This document shows positions 51,801 to 63,643 of a DNA stretch of 64,000 nt, one piece after another; position 1 is the first letter of the stretch; each line of letters begins with the position of its first letter. This stretch comes from Chamaea fasciata (Eukaryota; Chordata; Aves; Passeriformes; Sylviidae): positions 62,001 to 126,000 of the forward strand of contig JARCOQ010000170.1 of NCBI GenBank assembly GCA_029207755.1, written 5' to 3'. Made by a program: the position numbers and the translations under genes. The notes beneath the pieces were generated by a model. It was not told where the DNA came from. It made no database searches and was given only the letters and a program-made list of their open reading frames with translations.

Positions 51801-53510
51801 TGAAAGCTTCCAGCATTCCAAGCTCCTTTGCCCTCTGTAGATGCTTGCCAAGGAATCCCTCACAGCTGGCTTCAGAGCGTCCTCAGGTTGGCTTTCCCAA
51901 AATCCAGAGCTTCAGGCTGCTCAGTAGGACCTTAAACTGCACAGTGTTGTGGAACTGGACCTTCAGCACAGGCACCTTTCCAGCCTGACGCGGCCTCGCT
52001 CCTCTGTGTCTCTGCACAAAAGACGGCGCGCAAGAGGACGGCAGCAGGGGCCTGTGTGTGCCAGGGCTCAGGTTTTTACGCCGCATCAGCTCCACAGAGA
52101 CACAGGTGAAGTGAAGAAGCCAAAGTGTTTATTAATTCAAGGCCAAGCAAAGGGATGAGCTTGGAGGGAATAAGGGGGGATGGGCAGGGTCTGAGGGCTG
52201 GAGGGAGGGAGCTAACTACAAAGAGGGAGAGGTGTGAAGCCAGGAGAATTGTACTCTGCCTCAGCTGTGCGTGGAGCTCCAGTAGCACTGAGAGATGGTG
52301 TCCTCTTCAGTGTCTCCTGGTGTGTTCTTGGGACACCGGTTTGCTGGATTCAGAAGACGTCCCCAGTTGTTTAGCTTCCTGGGGAAAGCGGGCTTCATTT
52401 TGCAGGTTCAGAGCATGACGGGCTGTTGTCTTGCCTCTGGGTTTGAAGGGCTGCAAGAGAGAAGAACAGAGCCATGGTCAGAGGCTGGATCAGTGGGAAT
52501 CCTAGGAGATCTTCCTGCCAGAACCATCCCACCCAGAAGCAAGCAGGAGACATTGGGATCAGCCCGAAGGTCCTTGCCATGAATCCCCCACGTGCCCCTA
52601 AAATCTCTGTGTGTTGTGCCCTCTCCAGCCCTCATCCACACAAGGAGCAAAGGCCTCCAGAGCCGGGGATTGCAGCTGTCTGCCCGGGCAGTGCAGCTTC
52701 CCCCGCCAGAGCCGCTGGCGGCCCGCTGCCCTCACTCACCCTGACTGAGAAGGTGAAGCTGTCCTGGCTGCCCCCTCAGAGAGCGTGTCACGGCCCCAGC
52801 GGCACGGCTCCCTGCCAGCGCCGCTGCCAGCCCTGTGGCCACACGGCCTCCTGCCCCGGCAGGGCTCAGCCCGGGCCCTTGCCGCCAGCTGCCGCCCCAG
52901 GGCACGGCTGCCAGAGGGCGGCAGCAGCCCCGAGGGCAGGCGGGGCTCCACGGCGCCGGGCCCAGATGCCGCTGCAGCCGGGGCAGCAGCAGCCGGGGCC
53001 GGGGCCGAGCTGCGGCGGGCCGGGGAGGGAGCCCGGGCTCATGGCTCACCCATGAACCGCATGGCTGCCTCTGGCAGGGACTCCTGTGGGTTCTCCAGGT
53101 AGGGCAGGGCCCGGCGCAGGTGCTCGGCCGGTCGGATCCTGTCATCTGCCAGCTGGAGAGAGCGGCAGGAGGGAAGGGTTGGCGCGGGCTCAGCCCCTGG
53201 GCCGGGCTCTGGCCGCGCCCAGCCCCGGCCTCCCCTGCCCGCACGGCCCTGAGGCCCGGCCAGCAGCCGCTGGCGCCGGGCTCTGGAGGGGGCAGAGGGC
53301 CGGCTGCTGCCCGGGGAGCCGCGGTGCCGCCCCGTGCCCGCAGCCCCGCTGGGCCGGGACTCCACGGGCACCCGGCTCGGGGCCGCAGGAGCCTGGAGAA
53401 GAGCCCGCGGGGCCCAGGGAAGGCAGCGGCGTGTGGGGCGCAGGCTGGAGCCCCCGGGTGCAGCACTGGGCAGGGGCCACGGCTGCCAGCCCCGCGGCCA
53501 CGGATCTTCT
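48837..53510. repeat. Left unit of the MROH tandem duplication
   Basis: From about 48837 the sequence is almost identical to the sequence from about 59321 to the right window edge, at an offset of 10485-10491 bases. The shared part includes the 3.3 kb intergenic spacer (48.84-52.1 kb) and the 3' end of the MROH gene. Differences are scattered single bases and small indels, such as an extra CTG in the right copy near 63460. Besides the MROH exons, no gene was recognised in the spacer. A (CTG)n run lies at 51667-51681. Confidence 0.9.
52128..52133 (-). terminator. Polyadenylation signal of the MROH-like gene
   Basis: AATAAA on the minus strand, 262 bases after the TGA stop codon at 52397-52395, in sequence identical between the two array copies. 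Confidence 0.65.
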
Positions 53511-56500
53511 CCAGGCTGAGGCTGCCACTTCTCCAAGCCATCCTTACCTTACACTCATCAATAGTCAAGGGTTGTTTCTTCGTCAGTAGCTCCTCAAGAT
53601 CCCTCCTCTTCAGGAACTTGGCCGCACATTGCAGGGTTTCCCGAGAGGCCTGAAGAGCAGCAGAGATGCAGAGATGGCACCACAGCCCAGGGCACAAGGA
53701 CCCGCATCCCTGTGCCATGGCCTGGAGGAGGACGCAGCCTCCTCCTCCTCCTGCAGCAGGGCAGGAGGCAGCTGAGCCCCCGTCCCAGGGATGCACAAAA
53801 CCTCACATTTGCCACACGCCGGTTCTCATCATGGCAGTAGATTAAAAGTAGGTACAGGCTATTGTTGACAATTGTCTTTAGAGGCTCTTCTCCCTCCTTC
53901 ACTACCAACTCCATCACTTTACAGAAGAGGTCCATGGAGAGCAGTTGCATGTAGCTATTTTCCTAGAGGAAAGGAAAAACCCTAAGCATCAATTACTCCA
54001 GGCCCACTTAGGCAAAGACTTGAAAATGCAGACAGTACAAGGTTTCTGGGCAGCACCCAATGCCTGTGGCTCGGATTGCAGAACCTTACATTGTCAAAGA
54101 GCGGCAGGAGTGCCTCAGCCAGCTTTGGGGCGGTGGTGCTGGATACCAGGATGTTTTCGCTCTCCAGCATATTAGTAAGCACACGGAGGGTCAGGGCAAC
54201 CACCACTTCATCTTCATCAGCCAGCAGATCCACAAAGCTTTCAGACAGGCAGCACATTCTTCTGGCCTGTGTGGAGCACAAGGCTGCGCTGTGAAGCCGT
54301 GAACAGCTGCAGCAGCGACAGCGCCCTGGCACTGCAAGCCCAGCCTGCTGCCGCAGGGCCCAGACACCAAAGGCCTGTCCCAAAGCACTCGGGCAGCTGA
54401 GGCAGGAGAGCTGGGAGCAGTTGCCTCAGCTCCTGAAGGCCAGCCAGCCCATTGGGCTGCTCTCCCCAGTGCAGCTTCAGCTGCTGCCCCCTTCTCACCA
54501 TCAGGGGATCCTTGCTGAGCACCAGCAGGCCTTTGAGCGCCAGGCGACACCTCTTCCTGCACTCGATCTGCAGGTACCTGGACACGACCCTCAGGACCCA
54601 GCCACCACATTTAGTCCAGTCCAGGCACTGCAGAACCTGAAAGGCACAGGGCAGTGGTACAGGGCCTGGCTGGCCGGAGCCCAGAACTGCACAGGGCCAG
54701 CCCCAGGCAGCAGCAGCACAGGGCGCTGGTGCCATCCCAGGAGGCTAGGGATGCGGCTGCGAGAGGGCAGAGAGCTGGGAGGCAGCTCAGCCAGGCAGCG
54801 CTGCTCTTCAGGCTCACCTCCACAAGGAATGCCAGGAAAGGCAGATCGCAGCCTGGCTTCTCAATGCTGAGCAGCCGGAGCAAGCGGGTTGCGATGCAGG
54901 CAGACAAAGGGATCAAGACATGGCGCATCTCCCTGTCAGGGGCAAAAAGGAAGAAAGAGCCTGAGTAGGGGGGGGCACACTTTCCTCACGACTGACTCCC
55001 AGAGGTGCAGTCTTTCCCCAGCATCCCTGGAGGGGACGTGGGTGCTTTGGGAGGCGGCCACTCCTGTGCACCCTCCTCTCCCAGCCTTTTCCAGTCTGCT
55101 CGGCCGTCCCTAAAGTGACGAGGCCCTCTGGCCCATGACCAGAGGGACTGTGTGGGGCAGCCCGGGCACAGGGCACCAATTCCAGGGACAGCAGGGAGCA
55201 GGGGGTCTCACCTGGCCAGCAGAGCCACAGCATAGTACTGGGTATGAGCACAGAGCATGATGTCCCAGCCATGCTTGGACTCCACAGCCATCACCTCATT
55301 CTCACACTGCAGCCGGCAGAGCAGGGTCTTCATGACCTGCACTGCAAACCTGTGTGCAGAGCAAAGCCCGGGTCACATTGGGAGCACTGGCACTGGCCAC
55401 AAGGACATGGAAAGGACGGGAGGACGGAGACCTGTTGGGGTCGCTGGGAAGGTGGTGTTCCTCTCGGCACGCTCTCCAGAAGTGATCGACTTTCTGTGGT
55501 GGCATCTGCTGTGTGGTGACGACAACATGGAAAAGCAGAGCCACAAAGAGGCGGGAGGAAAAAAGGATCATTGCCTCGTGGCACTCAGGCACCTGGACAA
55601 TCACCCACACCACCAGAGTTGCCTGCAAAAGAAGTTGCCAAGGAGAGCGCTCAGTGCGAGGTGTCCATGTGGCAGGGCCCCAGGGGAGACGCAGGGGGAG
55701 CAGCTGGCCTGGTGCCCCCTGAGCCTGCCCTTAGGCCAGGTTTCAGCCCAGGGCCTGAGGCAGGGAGAGGATGGAGAGCTGCTGGAGTGGTGACCTGGGG
55801 GTGAGCAAATGCCCAGAAACTCACAGCCAGGGCAAAGACGTCCTCCTTGTCCCCATCCGAGGTGAACATGCTGTGCAGAGGCCAATCCTCCATCACACAG
55901 AGCAGTGTTGGCAGAACCTTCTCCACTGTGAGACTCGATGAGCCTATGCTTCTCCAGATCATTGCAGCAGCTCTGTGGGATCAGAGCTCTGTGTCAGGGA
56001 CATCTCAGCCACACTACCATGCCCTGTGCGGCTCTGGGGGCCGGGTGACAGAGCCCCGGTGCCCTGAAGGGCAGGGAGGGAGCACGGCAGCAGGCTCGGG
56101 AAACAGAGGGGCCCGAGGGTCCCGGACCTGTCTGCCACTCTGGCAGAGCCCATTGCACGGGCCGTGCAGGGCCATGGCCCTAAAGGCCGGGGAGGCCTGA
56201 GCTCTCAAGGCAGGTGGGCCCATACCTGTCACATGTTGGGGCACAGCGCAGGAGGGTCAGCACCACATCAGCTGGGTGTTCTTCAGCCAGCCTCACGATG
56301 TTCATGGGCAGCCTGGTAACCACATTTCCATGCGATGCAAGATTCTGGTGCATCTTCTTTACAATGGCTGGCACCTGGAAAGGGCATGGGGAAGACTTGG
56401 GCCGCTGTCTAGGGGAGCAACTTCACCAGCTTCCCCCAAGAATCGCTTCCCTTCCTGCCACGCTGTGCCGGCCACAAAGGCTGAGGGGGCCCAGTGGCCG

Positions 56501-57340
56501 TGGCTGGAGATGACACACAATCCTGGGAAGCCTCTAGCGCCGGCCCCAGGCTGTTTACCTGCTGCTCAGAAGAAATACCACTCTTCTGGATAAAATCCAC
56601 AGTGGGAGCAGGAATGGCAGTGGGAGAGGCCTTGGCGCCAGTATCTCTGATGCCCTGAGTCTCTCCAGTGTCAGCCGTTTGGAGGGCCACATCCTCAGCC
56701 ACTGCCTTGTCAGCCTTTGTCCTTTGATCATTCAACGCAGCGTCAAAATTTTCTGAGGGCTCAGCCAAATCCGTGTTGACATCAGGCTCTGCCTGGGGCT
56801 CTGTCAGCCCACAGTCAGGCTCAGCTGAGCCCTCAGCTGCCGTGGTGCTGGTGTTTCTACGCCGAATGCGCAGGAATTTTCGGATCATCTGCAGGAGAAC
56901 AAAGGACAGGGAAGAGAGACGTGTTCCATGGACTGCTCCAAGCGCGGTGCTCGGCTGAGCAGTGACAGCAGGCCCAGCCCAGGCGGGGAAGGCTGCAGGT
57001 ACCTTCAGTGTCCTGCGGAAGCTTCCACCGGCAGGCCTCGGCTCTTGTGTGCCGTCCGTGGCTGCATCTGGCAAAGAGCGAGAGCAGCCAGAGCTGAGGG
57101 GCTGCGGGAGAGGCCGGAGAACACAGCCCAGCCCTGCCCTCCCCAGGCTGCGATAGGGACGGGATGGGATGGGGCCACGGTGGCTGCAGCCATCAGCCCT
57201 GTGGCCCAGCTCTGCCACTCACCATCCTGTAGTGTCTGGAACCGCTCGCACTCTTCAGGCTCTTGTGCTGGGGTAGCTCCAGGGCCTTTGCTTTTTTTCC
57301 CCCTGAACACTTTGGACAGGCCGAGAAATCTGCCCGCCAT
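52395..57340 (-). CDS. Maestro HEAT-like repeat protein (MROH family), 14 coding exons, 661 aa
   Basis: Minus-strand exons: 57340-57223, 57067-57003, 56888-56559, 56374-56226, 55972-55825, 55622-55432, 55349-55212, 54932-54818, 54636-54499, 54266-54090, 53962-53807, 53649-53548, 53152-53050, 52450-52395. All junctions are GT-AG and in phase, giving 1986 bases with one terminal TGA. The start ATG opens MAGRFLGLSKVFRG. Residues 1-170 are charged, acidic and probably disordered. From about 171 (VPAIVKKMHQNLASHG) to 640 the protein is helical HEAT-like repeat, with typical maestro segments such as VLPTLLCVMEDWP, LLADEDEVVVALTLRVLTN and ENRRVAN. MROH proteins are poorly characterised helical scaffolds; MROH1 and MROH2 of mammals are much longer (about 1,600 residues), so this is a short form. 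The exact human orthologue cannot be named. A second copy follows upstream at 62.9 kb and beyond. Confidence 0.85.
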
Positions 57341-57349
57341 GCCACAGCA

Positions 57350-57645
57350 CCTTTCAAGAGAGATGCCTCAGGAAAGCACTGAGGCAACAAGTTGTGCACT
57401 TGCGCCTTGAAAGCACCTGTGGCAGAAGAAGCCTCAGGAAGGCTGCAGGACAGCAAGTCCTGCACTCTGGTCCCAAGGGCTCCTGCCACAATGACAGGAG
57501 GTTCCTCGTAGACGATTCAAGTCACCAAATCCCACAGTCCGGCCTGGAGGCCACAGGCCACAGGGATAAGAGGTGACTTGGAAAACCTCCGAGTCACCAA
57601 GTCGTGCAGTCTGGCCGTGAGGTCAGCTGCACAAGTCACTCCTCG
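57350..57645 (-). repeat. Degenerate 66-72 bp tandem repeat directly upstream of the MROH start codon
   Basis: Four or more units precede the ATG on the minus strand. The two nearest units are exactly 66 bases each, one starting GCCCTTGGGACC and the next GCTTTCAAGGCG. They share the pattern GTGCA..ACTTG.TG...TTCCTGAGGC. More distant units are about 71-73 bases. The two 66-base units are open in one frame and would encode 22-residue repeats containing FPEAS or LPEAS, but that frame differs from the MROH frame. Confidence 0.6.
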
Positions 57646-59320
57646 TAGAAGCTCTGGGTCAGGCACAAACGAGTGCGCTGTGCGGGGGCTCCTCACAGCA
57701 CCGCTCTGGCGCGTCCTGTCCCGTCGCCTGCTCCAAGGAATGTGGCCTGGCTGCGTCACCGCCAGCACCTATGTCCCCACGTGTCACAAAGGGTCCTTGG
57801 ACACCCTGTGGCATTCCATGCCACGGTGACCGCGCTGCTGCACCGCGTCACAAAGGGCCAATGCACACACTGCCACCTGCCCTGGGGCCGCTCCCAGCCC
57901 AGCCAAAGTGGCCCAGGTTGGAAGGAACCCCTCACCCCAAATGTCTAAGACAGCCCTGAGACAGCATCTTTCGCAGCGGCTCAATCCTTGGGCAAACGCT
58001 GCCCTGCTCTGCGGGCCAAGGGCAGCAGAAGGAGCCCCCAGGGCCGCCGACGCAGCCGCAGCGGGAAGGGCACGGGGCCTCGCACAGAAGCTGGCACGGC
58101 CTCCCTGGGACACGTCCCAGCCGGTGGCCGTCCTAAACCCATGGGTGTGACACAGACGAGGAACCTGTGGGCCGGGGCACGGATGCTGCTCTGACCCCTG
58201 GGGCCAGGGCAGCGCTGAAATCGGCAGGCGTGACGGAGCCCCCGCCCAAGCAGAGCTGCCGCCCCCCGAGCCCTGGCAACGCTGGTGCCATCTCCTGCCC
58301 CAGAGACCTGTGTCCCGGGGTGCTTCTCTGCCACAGGGCAGCCAAAGCCAACGGGCCCTGGCGGCTGGGCTCCTTCCTACAGGGGATGTTGGCAGGAGCA
58401 CCTGGAGCAAGTGCTGGCAACACTTGGTCTCTGTCAGAAGCTCTTACTCCATGCTGAAATTGTTTTCCACTTGGAGTGATTTCCTGAAGCACAAAATCAC
58501 TCTGGCAGCAGAGGCATAGAAGGAGTTGGCATTTAAGAATCCTCAATTCAGGAAAGCTTTTCTTCCCGTTACTCAACTCAAGTAGTTGCAAAAAGTTGCC
58601 AACTTCCTAAATTTATAGCAATGGCCTGAGAACCTGATAGATTTGCAAGCTTCCTTCCCATCTCAAAGCAGTGTTAGAAATGATCAGAGCCAATTTCCAA
58701 ACTCAAAGATTTAGTTAACAAATTTGAAAAGCAATTTCGGGAAATGCTACAATAAATCAGGACAACATGGATCCAATGTTGGGTGGTCAATCCGGGAGCA
58801 GCAAAGGGTGCTTCTCCAGAGTACTGCCCACAACTTCGGGGTCTCGGGGGAGGTGTTTTAGACCATTGTTCTACCCTGAGGCAAAAACAAGACGGTAACA
58901 AAGAACCCGAAGAACATGACATCGTGTACATAAGAGAATCATTGAAATGTCTGGTGTCCGCAAGGGGTATCTGAAAGAGTTTCCTGAGAAATTGAAAAGA
59001 CGTCTGCATGAAAAGTCTCCGAATCTTCTGTCAGATGGTTTCTGCCGCCCTCCGCCCAGATTGGTATGGGATCTCCTGATGAGCTGTGAAGATATGGTCA
59101 GCCCATGCTTCATGGGCCCTTTCCCGCTTATCTCTCTGGCAGATGTCCAGGTAACACCTTAGGACTGTGAAAAGACTGTGGTATGCAAAGACAGGCCCTG
59201 GAAGTGTTTCCAGCAATTCAGGGGATTTTACCTTCCACTGCAAAGTTTTAAGACACACAATTTTAATCCAGGAATTTAATACTTTGTATCTATTACAGCA
59301 GCAACACATTTGCCTTAAGG
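57646..59320. other. Upstream region of the MROH gene with a CpG-rich stretch
   Basis: The sequence is rich in CG dinucleotides from about 57950 to 58350, suiting a promoter for the minus-strand MROH gene. The part from 58.5 to 59.3 kb is AT-richer, with no recognised exon. It is not shared with the region left of the first array unit, so it lies between duplication units. Confidence 0.4.
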
Positions 59321-62300
59321 TCATCCACTGCATGTCACTTTGCAAAGCAGAAGACCACACAGAGGCAAAACAAAGGCCTTACTTTGGTTTCAAACATTTT
59401 CCTAGGAAGGCATGGGAAGAGCCTAATTCTCTTAAGGAATCAAAGCTCTCCAGGAATGAAAGCCCACTCAGTGTTACAAAAGAAGCCCAAACAAATGAGT
59501 AGATTGCAAAAGGGCTAATCCTCCCCCTGCTCCAGCTATGGAAGTGGCCAAGAAAGTAGAGCTCTCCCCTCTTCTTCTCTGCAGGAGAAGCAGGATGACT
59601 AAGAGAAAAAGTCCCAGCTATTCCTTCAGTCCTCCATCACCAAAGCTGTGCCGTAGCACAGGTGCTGCCTTCAAAGTGACCCCAGGTCCAGCCTAGACTT
59701 CTCACCTTTCAGACAACTCCTTCCCCAACACGCCCAGCAACAGCAACCCCAGCTCAACACCCTGCCAAGACCCGCAGCTGTCCCCATGCCTGCGCAGAGC
59801 TTTGCCACCCCCTGGTTCCCTGCACGTGCCGTGGCACGGCACTCAGGAAGATGTGCTCCAAGGCCTTCCCCACTAGCAAGCTCAGGCTGCCAGGCCTACG
59901 GTTCCTGGATCATCCTTCCCACCCACCCTTCCCGTGCACGGCTGGTCCATTTGCGCTCAGCTCCGACTTGGCCGCTTCAGCAGGACTGCTGCTAAAGGAT
60001 GGAGAGCAGCCCGGCAAGTTCCTTCTCCAGCTCCCTCTTTACTCTCGGGGCAGGTAGAACATGCCACAGGAAAGCAAGCAGTGCCAAAAGACTTGGGCCA
60101 GCATCAGGCACATTGAGGAATGAAACAAGGCTTTTGTTCGATAGAAGGAAGCACAAGCAATTGACAGAAGTGAAGAGGACTTAGCGCAGATATCCAGAAG
60201 TCCTTAGCACCAGTTAACATCAGAAAAACCTGGAAGCCTAACTTGACATGAGAGTGACTTGACAAAAAGCTTGAGACATAACCTTCGGGAAGACCTAAGG
60301 GCGGCTACAGAATCAGCCCTGTGCAGGGAAGGCATGAGGAAGATGAGCTGCTTTGGTGCGCTGAGACTCCTCCTGGCCAGCAGGTGGACATTAACTTCAG
60401 GCCTAGGATTCTGACGCAATGTGTTTCCTTCTAAGCCGCTGCCTATGGAATCACCTCAGCAGTCTAAAGACGGAAGGGATTTTTGATAGAATTCCTACAG
60501 CAACCCACTGAAATTTGGACGTGGCAAAGAAGCCTTGTGCTGGGGTGCAGAGCCCTAACCTCCTGCCAATAAAAGAGCTCTTGGTGGACAATGCATTTGT
60601 CTGCTGATTTCATTGAATTCTAGAGACCTCTCAGGACTGCTCTGTCCTGAGGGAAGGCCCTTGACCTTGAGCTGCAGGCACTCGCGCAAGCTTCAGATCA
60701 CTTCCCTCAGCTTCCAGGACCTCTCTTGGCCGGCATCCTGACGGGGCGGTAGGACCGCTGCCAGGCACTGCTGGGACCCAGCAGGACAGGACCGGCTGTC
60801 TCGTGTCCACGTAGCACCCCCTGACACAGCCAGGGTCATCCCGAAAGCAGACAAGGCTCACGTGTCAGCGCAGAGGGGCAAGGAGCGCTGGGCTCCTCTC
60901 AGGGTGTCTCAGCTGGGCCTGCTCCACAAGACGCCCCCATTTGAAGGCCTGCTAATGCCCAGCTGCCAGAAATGCCTGCCTTGTTCTCTCCAAGATGCAG
61001 AGGAAGAGGCAGGGAGCAGGGCCCATTGGGAGGCAAAGCTTCCAAGCCTTTTCTGAGGCCACGCACACAGCAAGAGCAGCCAAGACTCTCCCTGCTGCCT
61101 GGCCCACACAGCCCAGCTCGGTGCTGGCCCTCTGGGCCACAGCAGCCTCCAGCAAGCAAGAGGCAAATGCATATTGCCAAGAGTTGAAACACAGCAGACA
61201 GCTAAGACGTGAGACGTGTGTGCGGGAAGGCCTTTGAATTCAGAGCTCTCCAAGACAGCTTTGGGGCTGGCAGCTGGACAGAGATGCTCCTGCTCACACC
61301 TGTGTCCAAAGGGGGGAAACACACCCTGCTGCAGGTGCTTGCCTTGGTCTCTGCAGGTCCAGCTGGATTCCAAACCTGCTCTTCACAGCCTTCTCCCTTC
61401 CCTTGTCCGTCTGCCAAGGGCAACGGGCCTCAAGGACTGAAAGGACCACAGAGAGCCAAAGGAGGACAGTTGTTCCTACATCACTGGGAGCTCCTAGGAA
61501 AGCACTTTCCTTCAGCAGCTAGCCCCTTTCCCCCAGAGGCCTTTCCCCGGATTGGAAGCTTTCCTGGGGAATGCCAAGACACTCTTAAGAAACGCTGGCA
61601 AGGCTGAATTTCTTTCTGGTCCTTTCTGGACAGGCGCTCCAGCTCTTGATGGCATTTCCCCCAGTGTGATTCCAGCTGGAGGTTGACACATGCAGCCCCA
61701 GGCCCTCTACAAACACAAGCTGCCCGCTGCCTCCACTCCTGCCTGCGCTCACAGCAGCAAAAGCAGGCTCTTCCCGGCCAGAGACCAGAGAGCCCTGTTC
61801 CCGCAGGACGCTCTCGCCAGCACCTTCCAGGACTCTCCGCTGTGCACGCAGCACTTTTCATGCCCACTCTCCACATCCTTTGGAAGACAGAGCGCAACCT
61901 GGCTGGCGCTGCCATCAGCACACCCCAAACACGGGCAGAGGAAGGAGAAGCAGGGGCTGCTTTGCGGCCATGCCCAGGAGAGACTGGAAGGCTGCCCTCC
62001 CTCTGCTCTCACTCGCTTGGCTTTCTGGCAGCCTCTGAGGCAGGGGCTGCGATTCCTCAGCTCTGTGCACCAGAACCGCAGCCGGGATCCCGGCACTGCC
62101 TGACGGCGCTGGGGCCATTGGCTGGGTCACGCGTCCGAGTCTCGGCCACCGTGCTGCTGCTGCTGCTGCTTCACTTGCCCTTAGGCACACCCCAAGCTCC
62201 CTGTTAAGGCCTGGTGGTCTCTGCTTCTTCCATCTCCCCGACCCTGTGCAGGGATGGAGCACTGCTGTGCTTTCAGCAAGCTATTCTTGAAAGCTTCCAG

Positions 62301-62615
62301 CATTCCAAGCTCCTTTGCCCTCTGTAGATGCTTGCCAAGGAATCCCTTTACAGCTGGCTTCAGAGCGTCCTCAGGTTGGCTCTCCCAAAATCCAGAGCTT
62401 CAGGCTGCTCAGTAGGACCTTAAACTGCACAGTGTTGTGGAACTGGACCTTCAGCACAGGCACCTTTCCAGCCTGACGCGGCCTCGCTCCTCTGTGTCTC
62501 TGCACAAAAGACGGCGCGCAAGAGGACGGCAGCAGGGGCCTGTGTGTGCCAGGGCTCAGGTTTTTACGCCGCATCAGCTCCACAGAGACACAGGTGAAGT
62601 GAAGAAGCCAAAGTG

Positions 62616-62621
62616 TTTATT
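62616..62621 (-). terminator. Polyadenylation signal of the second MROH-like gene
   Basis: AATAAA on the minus strand at the position equivalent to 52128-52133 in the first copy. Confidence 0.6.
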
Positions 62622-62882
62622 AATTCAAGGCCAAGCAAAGGGATGAGCTTGGAGGGAATAAGGAGGGATGGGCAGGGTCTGAGGGCTGGAGGGAGGGAGT
62701 TAACTACAAAGAGGGAAAGGTATGAAGCCAGGAGAATTGTACTCCGCCTCAGCTGTGCGTGGAGCTCCAGCAGCACTGAGAGATGGTGTCCTCTTCAGTG
62801 TCTCCTGGTGTGTTCTTGGGACACTGGTTTGCTGGATTCAGAAGACGTCCCCAGTTGTTTAGCTTCCTGGGGAAAGCGGGCT

Positions 62883-63643
62883 TCATTTTGCAGGTTCAGA
62901 GCATGACGGGCTGTTGTCTTGCCTCTGGGTTTGAAGGGCTGCAAGAGAGAAGAACAGAGCCATGGTCAGAGGCTGGATCAGTGGGAATCCTAGGAGATCT
63001 TCCTGCCAGAACCATCCCACCCAGAAGCAAGCAGGAGACATTGGGATCAGCCCGAAGGTCCTTGCCATGAATCCCCCACGTGCCCCTAAAATCTCTGTGT
63101 GTTGTGCCCTCTCCAGCCCTCGTCCACACAAGGAGCAAAGGCCTCCAGAGCCGGGGATTGCAGCTGTCTGCCCGGGCAGTGCAGCTTCCCCCGCCAGAGC
63201 CGCTGACGGCCCGCTGCCCTCACTCACCCTGACTGAGAAGGTGAAGCTGTCCTGGCTGCCCCCTCAGAGAGCGTGTCACGGCCCCAGCGGCACGGCTCCC
63301 TGCCAGCGCCGCTGCCAGCCCTGTGGCCACACGGCCTCCTGCCCCGGCAGGGCTCAGCCCGGGCCCTTGCCGCCTGCTGCCGCCCCAGGGCACGGCTGCC
63401 AGAGGGCGGCAGCAGCCCCGAGGGCAGGCGGGGCTCCACGGCGCCGGGCCCGGATGCCGCTGCTGCAGCCGGGGCAGCAGCAGCCAGGGCCGGGGCCGAG
63501 CTGCGGCGGGCCGGGGAGGGAGCCCGGGCTCATGGCTCACCCATGAACAGCATGGCCGCCTCTGGCAGGGACTCCTGTGGGTTCTCCAGGTAGGGCAGGG
63601 CCCGGCGCAGGTGCTCGGCCGGTCGGATCCTGTCATCTGCCAG
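62883..63643 (-). CDS. Second MROH-like gene, last two coding exons only
   Basis: Minus-strand exons 63643-63541 and 62938-62883 are the counterparts of the last two coding exons of the first copy, with the same splice sites and phases and the same TGA stop. The penultimate exon encodes LADDRIRPAEHLRRALPYLE and differs from the first copy by one residue (AAMLFMG instead of AAMRFMG). The final exon ends CSEPAK as in the first copy. The rest of the gene lies beyond the right edge. Intact splice sites and frame suggest a functional paralogue, but this cannot be judged from 52 codons. Confidence 0.8.

Noticed and set aside
52732..53796. Minus-strand open frame of 354 codons in the MROH gene
   Set aside because: It reads through two introns and two exons of the MROH gene in a GC-rich region. 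The exon parts are explained by the spliced gene and the intron parts have no domain.
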